Origin: Tubiluchus corallicola
Lineage: Eukaryota; Priapulida; Priapulimorpha; Priapulimorphida; Tubiluchidae
Assembly (NCBI GenBank): GCA_030141605.1
Contig: JAQGDQ010000104.1
Coordinates: 1 to 57,500 of the forward strand
Reading direction: 5' to 3'
Length of the DNA: 57,500 nt
Part shown: in pieces, positions 1-10,689 of the stretch
How the letters are laid out: each line of letters opens with the position of its first letter
Numbering within the stretch: the stretch's first letter is position 1
Translations under genes and position numbers: made by a program
The notes under the pieces: generated by a model
Databases searched by the model: none
Seen by the model: only the letters and a program-made list of their open reading frames with translations
What the model was told of the DNA's origin: nothing

Positions 1-487
1 AGTAAAGGTGTCACACTGTCTTGATTCTGTTAATATAGCCTGATTTGATCTTGTGAAAGTAAATGTGACTTGTGACTTGCAGTTTGTGGATGCTTTTAAG
101 ATTTAAATGCCAGAGCTGCCAATATACGTGAGTTCACAGTTTAATTTTTTATGATGCTTCTAGTGAATTTGTAATACTCAGCAATGTCAGATACTGCGTG
201 ATTACATGGTTAATAGTCAATGTAATTGTTATGTTTAATATGAAATCCAACAAATGTGTCGGATATTTAATCATTTTTGTTTATATGAACCAAATGTGGA
301 ATAATTTGTAGCAATTGCAAAATATGTTTACGTAAATTAGGAAAAATTATTTAAGAACAGTTTATTTTTGTAATACACTCCTAAATGATTTAATATGTTG
401 ATTTATCTTTTTTCTCCAGAATAAATAACCGTTAGCAAGCCAATGCGGAATTAGAAGTTTTGTTTTTGGGACATTCCGTCAGCTACA
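1..487 (+). repeat. BEL/Pao element 5' LTR (left end outside window)
   Basis: This block matches solo LTR positions 7848-8334 at every base except one (G at 196, A at 8043). The solo copy is 598 bp, so the first 111 bp lie left of the window. The LTR ends ...GCTACA, giving the usual terminal CA. An AATAAA at 420-425 is a candidate polyadenylation signal. The near identity implies a recent insertion. Confidence 0.93.
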
Positions 488-1157
488 ACATTTATTGTAT
501 AACATGGTTCTGGACATTTCTTGCGGCTAGACTGAAGTTCTACCTTGAAGATTTACCTGGGATTATAGGATCACATAAGATTGCTGTGCTGGTATTGCTT
601 CTTTCTGACGCTGCCTGGACAAGACTTGCTGTACTGAGAAACAAGGTCACCTGGAAAGTTACAGTGGGTAACCTACTTTGGACTTATTCAATGTTGCTGT
701 GTACATGCAACTTGCTACTGATTGAAAGCATACAGTTTAAAGATTATTCTGAACTGCAGAAAAATATTTTTAAGAGGTTATAGCAAGTTTATGATGCATT
801 AATGTCTTGAATATGATGACCTTTAGGCTAATTTGAATGGTGTATAATTTAATAAGGCTTATTTTGATTTGTTTGTAGAAAAAGTTTGCTTAATGGCACA
901 GTTTATTTTGGTATTTTTGAGGTACAATAGCATGAGGCTCTTGAAGTACTGTACATGCTTTTTTATTGTTGATTGAAATTTGACTGAAACTTTGTAAGTG
1001 TCATTAGTTATTTGACTAATTAATGAGAGTTGCATTATTTAATCAACTTGTGTTTATCCTACAATTGATTTACCATTAATCCTGCATTGCATTTTGCTTT
1101 GAACTTTGCTAATTTTTTAAATTTCAATTTGAGAATTGAGCAGTTTGACTTAGCACA
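488..1157 (+). other. 5' leader of the BEL/Pao element
   Basis: This stretch lies between the LTR end and the gag-pol start and holds no credible gene. A short open frame crosses the LTR/leader junction but has no recognisable domain. I could not identify a primer-binding site next to the LTR: no TGG lies directly at its end, and the nearest starts about 16 bp on (TGGTTCTGG). Confidence 0.7.
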
Positions 1158-4100
1158 ATGGATGTCACTGTAGAGGAGCAATGCAAAAAGCACAAGACAG
1201 CGAGAGGCAGGGTGCGAAGCCAAATCACAAAGAAAATTACAAAGATTAATGAGATGTTAAGTGCTGAGGAGTCCACACAAGCAATTTCAACACAGGTTAT
1301 AGAGCTTGATGAATTATATCGGACATTTTATGAGATTCATCGAGCCTTGCATAGTCTTTTAAATGATGATGATAGGATTGCCTGCCAGGAATACTTGAAG
1401 GATGTAGATGCAAGCATCAATGCCGTCAAAAATGCAGTCAAGGCTTACTTGAGTGTGGATGTTGGGCAAACAAACACTGGAGTACGGCCCAAGGAAACGC
1501 AAGGAGCAGGAGCTGTTAATGCAAAGTCTACAGCTTCAAGAACAATGAAGTCCAAGAGCTCTCTTAGTAGCATGAAGGCCAAGGTTATGGCAAGAAGAGC
1601 TTCACTAGAAGTCGAAGCCAGAATATTAGAAGAACAAAGACAGTTGGACTTGGCAGAATTGGAACTGAAGCAAAAACGGAAACAATTGGAATTAAAAGGA
1701 CAGATGGATAAAGTGGAAGCTGAACAGAAGGCTATAGCTGAAGCTGAAGGAAGTGATCAAGAGCTTGGGTCAGATGATGCGTTCCCTGTTACACAAATAA
1801 ATCGTACTAGGGATTGGATTAATGAGCAGCAACGTACTCATGAGTCTGCATATTCAGCACAAAGAGGTCCTAGTCCAGATATTGCTGACAATCTGCCAGC
1901 ATATGACCTGCAAAGGACTGAACAGTTCGGACAAATATCTCAAATGAAAGAGATAATTGATCTGCTACAACTTCCGAAGGCTGAGCTCAATAAATTTAAA
2001 GGAAATCCACTTGAGTACTGGGAATTTTGTAGAACGTTTGACCATTTCATTGATCACACAACAGCAAGTGACTGTGCTAAACTAAACCGGTTGTTTCAGT
2101 ACTGTGAAGGAGAAGCCTTAGAAGTGATCAGATGCTGTGCTGTTATGGACCCTAGTGAAGGCTATCGCTGTGCAAAGAAACTTCTGCAGGAGCGTTTTGG
2201 TAACTCTCACAAGATATCCCAAGCTTGGATAGACAGGCTTATTCAAGGACCACCCGTCGACCCTGGAGATGGCAAGAAGTTGCAACATTTGGCAGATGAC
2301 TTACGTAGTTGCAAAATTAGTTTGGAAGCAATGGGTAGAGTTGATGAGGTTGAGTCAAGAAGAATAATGGTTAAGATTATGAATAGATTGCCAAAATTCC
2401 TGCAAGGGCGTTGGAGGTCTAAAGTAGCTGAAGAGTTGGAGAAAGCTGACAGATACCCAGGAATTAGTGCTTTATCTACCTTTCTAGACAGAGCTGCCAG
2501 AGAGGCCACTGATCCAGTTTTTGGGACAACTTCACTAAAACGCACACTGAACAGGGGCAAAGTAAAGTCTAACAAGGATCAATCAACAAGCTTCGCTGCT
2601 GTGACATTGAGGAAAGATGACAAGAATGTCAGAATAAATAATCAGAATTTTGATCCAAAATGTCTACTTTGTTCAGGCAAACATTACTTGGACCAGTGTA
2701 AGTTGTTTTTAGACAAAGAACCACCTGATAGACTCAGCTTTATAAAGGAACGGAAACTTTGTTTCAATTGCTTCAAGGGAAGGCATTTTAGCCAAACTTG
2801 TTATAGGAACAAACGATGTAACGTAGGGACATGTGGGCGTAAACATTCATCCCTCCTACATGATGCTTTCAGCAGCTATTGTCATAGCATGACAACATCT
2901 TCAGAGAATGTCATTTCAAAGGACTCTCAAAGGGTGTGGCGAACAGACACGACTGAATGTTGTACTCAAAGCAAGACAACCATTGACGAAGCTGCCAAGG
3001 CTGACAACTATACTTGTCGTACTGAGAATAAGAAAGATAAGACTGCTCTACCAGTTGTCTCAGTAATTGTTGGTGTACCTAACTCAACAAAGACAGTTAA
3101 TTCTTATGCACTTCTTGATCCTGGGAGTACACGGACCTTTGCTTCCATGGATCTAGTAAAGAAATTAGACTTGACCGGTCAGAAAGGAAGTTTACTTGTG
3201 TCAACTTTGTCAGGAGAATCTCATGAAGATATCACAAAGGTAACCTTGCAGGTTCAATCAACTGGAGGAAAACATAAGCAACTGATTAGTTTGGATACAG
3301 TCTATGCTCTAGAACAGTTTCCTTCTTTAAGAGATAATTTTATCTCAAGTTCTGATTTGACTAGCTGGAAACATTTGCGAGGCCTTCCATTTGCTCGTGT
3401 GAGACCGGGTGAAGATGTTGAACTCGTTATAGGTCAAGATTGTGCACAAGCATATGTACCTTTGCAAGTGAAACGAGGCAGGTTTGGGCAGCCGTATGCT
3501 ATAAGAACACCATTGGGATGGACGTTTCATGGCAGTGTTGGTAGCACTGAACAAGAAAATGCCGTGGTTAACATGATCACATCTACTCTCAGTTTAGAGG
3601 GATATGTGCGAAAATTCTGGGAGATTGACAAATATGGCACAACTGACGAAATTCCAATGTCTGTAGAAGATAGACAGGTGTTGAAGTTATGGGACAGAAC
3701 GGCCACTTTGGAAAATCAACATTACATGATGGATATTCCCTTCAAGAAGGTGCCACCAGACTTTCCAGACAGCCTGCCTGTAGCACAAAGGCGGCTTCAG
3801 TTTCTCAAAGTCCGTTTGAAGAAGAATCCTTCTCTGCATGAGCAATATATGAAAGGTATGAAAGACTTATTGATGCGTGGCTATGCAGAACCTGTCGATA
3901 GCTGGGATGGTGTAAAAGGGTACACTTGGTATTTGCCCCATCACGGCGTTCTTAACCCCAACAAGCCAAAGTTGAGGATTGTCTTTGACTGCGGCATGGT
4001 GGTTGAAGGTGTCTCTTTAAACATGAACGTTTTACCCGGTCCAAATCTGACGAGCAAGTTGCTGGGAGTTTTGATACGTTTCCGAGAAAATCGGGTTGCT

Positions 4101-6956
4101 GTCATGGGTGATATTGAAGGAATGTTCAATCAAGTGCTAGTGTCACCTGATCACAGAGATTCTCTCAGGTTTTTGTGGTTCCCACAAGGCAACCTTGAGG
4201 AGGATCCAATGCCTTTTAGAATGACACGCCACCTGTTTGGCGGATGTTGGAGTCCCGCTGCTGCGACTTATGCTCTTCAGAAAACAGCTACTGATAACAC
4301 AAACTTCTTTCCAGCTGATGTTGTTGATTCTGTTATGCGAGATTTTTACGTGGATGACTGTCTCCGCTCATTTAAGTTGATCTCAGAAGCTGTTGACTTT
4401 GTGGCTAGTCTTAGTGTACTGTTGATGAGAGGTGGTTTTAGAATAACCAAGTGGATTAGCAATAGCAGGATAGTCATGGAATCCATCACTGAAGAAGATC
4501 GTGCAGGAACCATGAAAAATTTAGATCTTTTTGAAGGAGGGTTGCCTGTTGAGAGAGCACTTGGCCTTCAGTGGAATATTGAGACGGACCAACTACGTAT
4601 CAAGGTTAATGATTGCAAGAGAGCTTATACAAAGAGGGGTCTGTTGAGTGCCCTAAGTTCAATATACGACCCATTCGGATTGGTTTGTCCAGTGATCTTA
4701 GTAGCCAAACGGATGTTTCAAGAAGAATGTAAGCTCGACAAGAATTGGGATGATCCCTTAAAAGAGGAAATCTTTGCTGATTGGAGCAAGTGGCTAGAAG
4801 AACTTCCATTACTGAATATGTTTGGAGTCCCTAGGTGCTTTGTTCCCCCGGACTTTGGTGATCCAACATGCCATCAGTTGCATGTTTTTTGTGATGCCAG
4901 TGAGTTTGCTTATGGTGCAGCGGCATACTTGAGGATGCTGAATGCGGATGGAGAGAGTTACACATGCTTGATAATGGCAAAATCCAGACTGGCTCCCATG
5001 AGAGGACAGACAATTCCACGCCTAGAATTATGTGCTGCCGTGGCAGCAGTCCAATTGGGTAAAACTATAAAGGAAGAACTTAGACTGGTTGTCAATGAAA
5101 CACTGTACTGGACGGACAGCATGATTGTGCTAAAATACATATTGAATAAAAATAGAAGATTCAAGGTATTTGTGGCCAATCGTGTCAGAGTTATTCATGA
5201 GATATCTGATACCAAACAATGGCATCATGTCAGCAGTAGTGAAAACCCAGCCGATTATGCTTCAAGAGGATGCTCAGCTAAAAAATTCTTAAGCCTTACC
5301 CAATGGCTAACAGGACCGAAATTTCTTACGACATCTTCAGAGCACTGGGACAAAACAACGCCAGAAATCAATGATATAACAGAAGAGATGGAATGCAAAC
5401 AAGATGATAGACTTAGAGCAAAGGTCTTTGCAGAGTCTGGTGCTGGAAAAAGCCCATCTGAGGAAGCATTACAGCAGTTGATAAACTATTACTCCTCATG
5501 GTATAAATTGAAGAAGGCAGTAGCTTGGCTCATCAGATTCAAGAAGTTACTGTCAAATACTGTGAAGGATCGAGAGAAAACCAATGTTCCAACAGGTAGT
5601 TTGTCTGTTGAAGAACTGAAAGAAGCTGAATTAAATCTGTTCCAATATGTTCAAGGAAGTCACTTCAAAAATGAAAGGACTACTCTTCAACAGAACTTAA
5701 AGATCAATAAAAGGACCAAGATTCCAAAGGATAGCAAGTTAAAAGCCCTGGATCCTGTACTATCTTCAGAGGACGTAATCTGCATAGGAGGACGAATTGA
5801 AGGCAGGCATCAAATTATCTTACCCCGTGAGGATCACATAGTAGACCTGATACTTATGGAGCTGCATGAAAATGCAGGCCATTGCGGTCGTGAACACTTA
5901 ATGGCCCTAGCAAGAGAAAAGTACTGGATAATAAAGGCCAGACCAAAGGTCAGGAGAATAATTTCAGACTGCACTGTTTGTAGACGCCGAGATGCCAAGC
6001 CTATCTCACAAAGAATGTCTCCATTGCCAAGTGATCGAGTAGATCCAGGTAATCCGCCCTTTTTCAACACTGGCGTAGATTGTTTTGGGCCCTTTGTCGT
6101 AAAAAGAGCTCGCTCACACGTCAAACGATATGGCTGTCTCTTTACGTGTATGTCCACGCGGGCAGTTCACATTGAAGTACTGCACTCAATGACCACTAGC
6201 AGCTTCATCAATGCTTTGGTGAGATTCATCAGTCGTCGCGGACACCCACGTTCAATTAGATGTGACAACGGTACAAACTTTGTAGGATCAGAGAGAGAAC
6301 TTAGAATAGCCTTGAAAGAGCTTGACCAAGAAAAAATAAATGATACCCTTAGAAGACGCCAGATCCAGTGGAAATTTAATGCTCCAAGTGCACCGCACCA
6401 AGGAGGTGTTTGGGAGAGAATTATAAGGTCAATTAAAAAAGTGATGTTGTCGGTCACCAGAGAACAAACACTGGATGACGAAGGATTGCTTACGCTGATG
6501 ACAAGTATCGAGCAAATTCTCAATTCGCGCCCTCTTACTGTCATTTCTGATGACCCAAAAGACATGGAGCCCCTGACCCCAAACCACATCTTGCAAATGA
6601 AAGTGACTCCAAATATTCCGTTAGGTAAATTTGAAGAATCAGACATCTATCGTACGAAGTGGAGGCAAGTTCAATATCTGACAGATATCTTCTGGCGCCG
6701 CTGGACAAAAGAGTATGTGCCTACTCTTCAGCGCTTTCAAAAGTGGGAAGATGCCTCTCCGAATTTAAGTCCAGGTGATGTCGTCCTAATTCTTGACTAC
6801 ACATGTCCACGTAGTGAGTGGCCCCTTGGCAGAGTCACACATGTATTTCCTGGTAAAGACGACCGAGTTCGGACGGTGCAAGTCAAAACACCGACTTCAA
6901 TTCTGAAACGACCCATTCAAAAGCTTTGCTTACTAGAAAGGGCTAATGGAAATTAA
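1158..6956 (+). CDS. BEL/Pao retrotransposon Gag-Pol polyprotein
   Basis: Uninterrupted 1,932-residue polyprotein that would make the capsid-like Gag and the enzymes for reverse transcription and integration. Order seen: N-terminal region with a charged coiled coil (about 145-200); a Gag region of DUF1759 type (about 265-430); Cys/His zinc knuckles near residues 502 and 535; a retropepsin-like protease with DPGST (D654); reverse transcriptase with YVDD (Y1064-D1067); RNase H with a CDAS motif (D1246); integrase with an H2C2 zinc-binding region (H1575 onward) and a candidate DDE set D1641, D1703, E1753; and a C-terminal DUF5641-like region to about 1925. The domain order and DUF1759/DUF5641-type ends are characteristic of BEL/Pao rather than Gypsy or Copia. 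There is no env-like frame; only 30 bp separate the stop from the 3' LTR. With no stop or frameshift and nearly identical LTRs, the copy may have been active recently. Confidence 0.97.
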   Translation: MDVTVEEQCKKHKTARGRVRSQITKKITKINEMLSAEESTQAISTQVIELDELYRTFYEIHRALHSLLNDDDRIACQEYLKDVDASINAVKNAVKAYLSVDVGQTNTGVRPKETQGAGAVNAKSTASRTMKSKSSLSSMKAKVMARRASLEVEARILEEQRQLDLAELELKQKRKQLELKGQMDKVEAEQKAIAEAEGSDQELGSDDAFPVTQINRTRDWINEQQRTHESAYSAQRGPSPDIADNLPAYDLQRTEQFGQISQMKEIIDLLQLPKAELNKFKGNPLEYWEFCRTFDHFIDHTTASDCAKLNRLFQYCEGEALEVIRCCAVMDPSEGYRCAKKLLQERFGNSHKISQAWIDRLIQGPPVDPGDGKKLQHLADDLRSCKISLEAMGRVDEVESRRIMVKIMNRLPKFLQGRWRSKVAEELEKADRYPGISALSTFLDRAAREATDPVFGTTSLKRTLNRGKVKSNKDQSTSFAAVTLRKDDKNVRINNQNFDPKCLLCSGKHYLDQCKLFLDKEPPDRLSFIKERKLCFNCFKGRHFSQTCYRNKRCNVGTCGRKHSSLLHDAFSSYCHSMTTSSENVISKDSQRVWRTDTTECCTQSKTTIDEAAKADNYTCRTENKKDKTALPVVSVIVGVPNSTKTVNSYALLDPGSTRTFASMDLVKKLDLTGQKGSLLVSTLSGESHEDITKVTLQVQSTGGKHKQLISLDTVYALEQFPSLRDNFISSSDLTSWKHLRGLPFARVRPGEDVELVIGQDCAQAYVPLQVKRGRFGQPYAIRTPLGWTFHGSVGSTEQENAVVNMITSTLSLEGYVRKFWEIDKYGTTDEIPMSVEDRQVLKLWDRTATLENQHYMMDIPFKKVPPDFPDSLPVAQRRLQFLKVRLKKNPSLHEQYMKGMKDLLMRGYAEPVDSWDGVKGYTWYLPHHGVLNPNKPKLRIVFDCGMVVEGVSLNMNVLPGPNLTSKLLGVLIRFRENRVAVMGDIEGMFNQVLVSPDHRDSLRFLWFPQGNLEEDPMPFRMTRHLFGGCWSPAAATYALQKTATDNTNFFPADVVDSVMRDFYVDDCLRSFKLISEAVDFVASLSVLLMRGGFRITKWISNSRIVMESITEEDRAGTMKNLDLFEGGLPVERALGLQWNIETDQLRIKVNDCKRAYTKRGLLSALSSIYDPFGLVCPVILVAKRMFQEECKLDKNWDDPLKEEIFADWSKWLEELPLLNMFGVPRCFVPPDFGDPTCHQLHVFCDASEFAYGAAAYLRMLNADGESYTCLIMAKSRLAPMRGQTIPRLELCAAVAAVQLGKTIKEELRLVVNETLYWTDSMIVLKYILNKNRRFKVFVANRVRVIHEISDTKQWHHVSSSENPADYASRGCSAKKFLSLTQWLTGPKFLTTSSEHWDKTTPEINDITEEMECKQDDRLRAKVFAESGAGKSPSEEALQQLINYYSSWYKLKKAVAWLIRFKKLLSNTVKDREKTNVPTGSLSVEELKEAELNLFQYVQGSHFKNERTTLQQNLKINKRTKIPKDSKLKALDPVLSSEDVICIGGRIEGRHQIILPREDHIVDLILMELHENAGHCGREHLMALAREKYWIIKARPKVRRIISDCTVCRRRDAKPISQRMSPLPSDRVDPGNPPFFNTGVDCFGPFVVKRARSHVKRYGCLFTCMSTRAVHIEVLHSMTTSSFINALVRFISRRGHPRSIRCDNGTNFVGSERELRIALKELDQEKINDTLRRRQIQWKFNAPSAPHQGGVWERIIRSIKKVMLSVTREQTLDDEGLLTLMTSIEQILNSRPLTVISDDPKDMEPLTPNHILQMKVTPNIPLGKFEESDIYRTKWRQVQYLTDIFWRRWTKEYVPTLQRFQKWEDASPNLSPGDVVLILDYTCPRSEWPLGRVTHVFPGKDDRVRTVQVKTPTSILKRPIQKLCLLERANGN

Positions 6957-6986
6957 ACGTTAAAATCGTTTAATAGGGGGGTGTGA

Positions 6987-7052
6987 TGTTGGGGATAATG
7001 ATACTGTAATGTGCTGCCACCTTTTAGGCCTTTAGGACTGTATACTAATACT
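6987..7052 (+). repeat. Truncated 3' LTR of the BEL/Pao element (66 bp)
   Basis: Starts TGTTGGGGATAATG right after the polypurine tract. It is identical to the first 66 bp of the solo LTR (7737-7802) and then diverges completely at position 7053. Confidence 0.9.
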
Positions 7053-7486
7053 TTATGAAATATGTGATAAAGCAGCAGGTATGTGATTTGCACATAATGT
7101 AGGATTGAATGATCATGCAAATGATTTTTTAATAAATTATGTTTCTTAACATTGAAGGAAAAAATTATAAAGAAAAACGTTAGTTTATTAATTGAACAAA
7201 GCTAGTAGATTTTTATTGTCAGTAACGTGATTCAACATATGCTAGACAGAAAGTTTTATAGCGCCTGCTTATGCGCTGACTAATGTTACAATTATGGGTA
7301 AAGTTGTTATGAGGCTAGACTGTGGAATGTTTCGACTGAGGAAGAAAATTGAATTCAATATTGAAAAGTATGTCTCAAAAACTTTCCACACAAAGTTACG
7401 TTACATTACGTTTCGCTCACATGTTTGAAAAACATGCATAACTGGAAAAGAAAGTTCTTTATGATTTTCAAGCCAACTAGTAAAAC
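7053..7486. other. Unannotated sequence between truncated LTR and minisatellite
   Basis: No gene, LTR or terminal repeat is recognisable here. It may be host flank joined to the element by a deletion that removed the rest of the 3' LTR. Confidence 0.5.
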
Positions 7487-7736
7487 GTCACTGTTTCACT
7501 GTCTCAGTGCGCACCGAAAACGTCACTGTTTCACTGTCTCAGTGTGCACCGAAAACGTCAGTGTTTCACTATCTCAGTGTGCACCGAAAACGTCAGTGTT
7601 TCACTGTCTCAGTGTGCACCGGAAACGTCACTGTTTCGCTATCTCAGTGTGCACCGAAAACGTCACTGTTTCACTATCTCAGTGTGCACCGAAAACGTCA
7701 CTGTTTCACTATCTCAGTGTGCACCGAAAACGTCAG
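7487..7736. repeat. 35-bp minisatellite, left part
   Basis: Seven full units start at 7487, 7522, 7557, 7592, 7627, 7662 and 7697, followed by 5 bp of an eighth at 7732. Units run GTCACTGTTTCACTRTCTC then AGTGTGCACCGAAAAC. They differ at a few sites (C/G at base 5, G/A at base 15). The array resumes on the far side of the solo LTR. Confidence 0.95.
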
Positions 7737-8334
7737 TGTTGGGGATAATGATACTGTAATGTGCTGCCACCTTTTAGGCCTTTAGGACTGTATACTAATA
7801 CTCAGGTGATTCATCTTTCTATATACAGAAGGCAATAGGAATAGGACAGTAAAGGTGTCACACTGTCTTGATTCTGTTAATATAGCCTGATTTGATCTTG
7901 TGAAAGTAAATGTGACTTGTGACTTGCAGTTTGTGGATGCTTTTAAGATTTAAATGCCAGAGCTGCCAATATACGTGAGTTCACAGTTTAATTTTTTATG
8001 ATGCTTCTAGTGAATTTGTAATACTCAGCAATGTCAGATACTACGTGATTACATGGTTAATAGTCAATGTAATTGTTATGTTTAATATGAAATCCAACAA
8101 ATGTGTCGGATATTTAATCATTTTTGTTTATATGAACCAAATGTGGAATAATTTGTAGCAATTGCAAAATATGTTTACGTAAATTAGGAAAAATTATTTA
8201 AGAACAGTTTATTTTTGTAATACACTCCTAAATGATTTAATATGTTGATTTATCTTTTTTCTCCAGAATAAATAACCGTTAGCAAGCCAATGCGGAATTA
8301 GAAGTTTTGTTTTTGGGACATTCCGTCAGCTACA
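7737..8334 (+). mobile_element. Solo LTR of the BEL/Pao family
   Basis: A complete 598-bp LTR beginning TGTTGGGG and ending GCTACA, so TG...CA termini. It is flanked by perfect 5-bp duplications GTCAG (7732-7736 and 8335-8339), the usual BEL target-duplication length. It lies within one unit of a 35-bp minisatellite. It differs from the visible 5' LTR at one of 487 positions. A solo LTR with intact duplications normally reflects recombination between the two LTRs of one insertion. Confidence 0.95.
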
Positions 8335-8394
8335 GTCAGTGTTTCACTATCTCAGTGTGCACAGGAAAACGTCACTGGTTCACCAAAAAAAAAA
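8335..8394. repeat. 35-bp minisatellite, right part
   Basis: The array resumes at 8335 with a 36-bp variant unit and then a partial unit (8371-8384), ending in a run of ten A. The first 5 bp duplicate the bases left of the LTR. Confidence 0.9.
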
Positions 8395-10302
8395 CGAATT
8401 GTTAACACCATAAACTCTATTCTGATTATTTTTTCGAAGTTTACGCAATGTTATTGAAATCTGTTTCAAAACTCTTACCGTTAAAATGGCTGCGCCCAAC
8501 GGTCACCGGGGAAGTTTAATTTTTCACGTTTTATACAGCGTTGTTGCAAAAGGTGGATGCAAACTGTTTTTTTACCTAATTTGGTGTTACAAAAAATTGA
8601 TGTACCATAATTATTTTTCAACCTTTTATGCACATGGTTTAGCTTAGCCCATACGAAAGTGGCTTAGAAATTCTATAACGTTTATTTCTCTGTTCCACTT
8701 TAGTTGGCTGTCTTGTATGTTTTAAAAATTGCATTTTTTCCATTTAAATACGCGGATAAAGAAACAAATGTCAACCAATTTTAAGTAATTTAACTAAAAA
8801 TCAACAAGAAAAGCAAAAAACTATCACGTGACTATTTTTAGTACAACGCTTCATTGGAGTACCGGAGCGGCACTTACAAGCCTTTCCACTTCTATTTTCA
8901 CTCTGAAGTTCCTTAAATAAAATTAAAATCTGCAAGAGATTATCGGCAACGCTAACTGCTATCGAAATCAAATTAGACATTTATTTTTGCTTTTGAGTAT
9001 CATGGGTTGATGATCATCAAACTTGTGAAAACAAATAAAACATTACATGTACTGGTCTTACGGGTCTTTTAACACTACATTGCATGCGATGCTTGTGTAG
9101 ATGTAGTGCTTTAAAAATGTTATTACAGCAGTTCACATTCAGTGAATGACAGCTGTAGTAATATGTGATCGTCTAAATGACCACACATTTGACTGCAGCC
9201 ATTGCAACACTCAGACTGACGTCCATCTAGGCAAGGGTGCCTGCTATACTGACCACTTGCTCACAGAATCGTGCAATTTAGGTGGTCAAATTTATTGAGC
9301 ACTGGTCATTGTCCATATTTTGGTGAGCAAGTAATTGTCAAGCTAATCCGAGTGGCATCTTTGAAGCGCCACACGAAATGTTGCTGGGCGGCTTCTGAAT
9401 GCAAAGATCAGCTGTGGCCAGTCACGTGACCCTCTGAAGCCAAATAAAACAAGCTTCTCAAAACATTAGAAGCTGCACGATATATTCTCGTACTGCTTCC
9501 ACATTGCACTCATAGAGTGTTACTGTATTTGTAGTGTATTGACTCGCAAAACAAATGCATTTGTATAAGCTAATTGCGAAAATGCGTGCCTAAAGGCATA
9601 ATGCACGCAGGGTCTTTTATTTCACCTGCATTGCATTTCGAAAAATCTCATTTTAAATGCATAGCTGAAATGTACACTTGTTCAGACATCATAATAAAAA
9701 TAAAAATGTTTTACATTCATGTAACCTTCGTTATGAAAATAAATGTGCTATTACAGACCATACCTAAGACACCGTATAAGACTGCATATTAGAACATTCG
9801 TAAACTATTGATAAAGCGGATGTAACTTGGAGGCTGGATGAAGAAATGGCAAGTCATTCAATTTTTACCTGACACTGAATGTGTAAAATTTTCATCATCA
9901 TCATCATCATATATCCCATTACGTCTGCTGTAGACACTGGGCAGATAGAATTCTAAAATGAGAGAAATCTGCCCTCAAGACAGGTAAATACAGCTGTAAT
10001 CTAGCAAAAAACGAGACGCTGCTATGCCACGGACTTGTCAGCACCACTTCCGAAAAAACTTCCAAAATCTTCATAAAACTCTCGGTTATTTGTTCAACAC
10101 CACAAATCTTTTAATGAAGTACGGTATAAGTAAAATATTAATAAGTGAAAAGTTAGTTTATATTTCTTAAGAAAAGTACTTCGTAAATTCAACGTGAGAT
10201 TAAGTAGCTGTTTTGCTTCCTCAATTGGAATTTTGTAATAGGGCGTTTAGTGTAAGCACCTGTAATCTGGTGATAATATTAGAAAAATAATATAATCAAA
10301 TA
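8395..10302. other. Intergenic, no gene seen
   Basis: No frame longer than about 70 codons and no recognisable domain. It contains short palindromes (CACTACAT...ATGTAGTG near 9073-9112) and a short (CAT)n tract near 9893-9909. Confidence 0.6.
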
Positions 10303-10689
10303 AAGCCTTTTCACAGTTTCGTTGTGCGCACGCGCAGTTGCTGTAGGTCAAAAGTTAAGTGTACCAGAGCAACGCGTCTTAACTACAACCGTCACATAAC
10401 ATGTGGGTAAAGTAAAACCGTCTGGCTCACCAGTTCAGTAACTTCAGCTGTTTTGCGTGGACTTTACTTAGTTATGCATTAGTCGGTGCATAGAGTTATT
10501 TACTAGCAGGATCTTGCTTGGGAACAAGAAAAAATGAACTTGGTAAGGTGCTAGCTAGCTGTTAAAACTGTTATATGACAACAGTATGGGCTGTGGGGAG
10601 TTGTCATGTATACACAAATACGCTGTCTGGTACACTTAACCTTTCACCTTTCACGATCATCATCAATCGCTGGAACTGTGAAAAGGCTT
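10303..10689. mobile_element. MITE-like element with long imperfect terminal inverted repeats
   Basis: The left end AAGCCTTTTCACAGTTTCG matches, in inverse orientation, the right end that reads CTGGAACTGTGAAAAGGCTT. Further in, AAAAGTTAAGTGTACCAGA on the left pairs with TCTGGTACACTTAACCTTT on the right. The arms are about 75-80 bp around a non-coding core. No coding capacity; target duplication not resolved. It is probably a non-autonomous DNA transposon. Confidence 0.7.

Larger units (their letters stand above)
1..7052 (+). mobile_element. BEL/Pao LTR retrotransposon, 3' LTR truncated
   Basis: The element consists of 5' LTR (1-487), leader, gag-pol (1158-6956), a polypurine tract (AATAGGGGGG, about 6972-6981), and the first 66 bp of the 3' LTR (6987-7052). 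The partial LTR is identical to the start of the solo LTR at 7737. After 7052 the sequence changes abruptly to unrelated DNA, so the rest of the 3' LTR is missing. Outer target-site duplications cannot be tested because the left end is outside the window. Confidence 0.93.

Noticed and set aside
460-783. 107-codon plus-strand frame at the LTR/leader junction
   Set aside because: It spans the LTR end and leader, has no domain and does not lead into gag-pol; treated as leader sequence.
7487-7736. CRISPR-like array
   Set aside because: Units are head to tail without spacers, in an animal genome; it is a minisatellite.
7425-7785. Three overlapping Cys/His-rich frames
   Set aside because: All three are translations of the same 35-bp minisatellite in different phases; no independent coding evidence.
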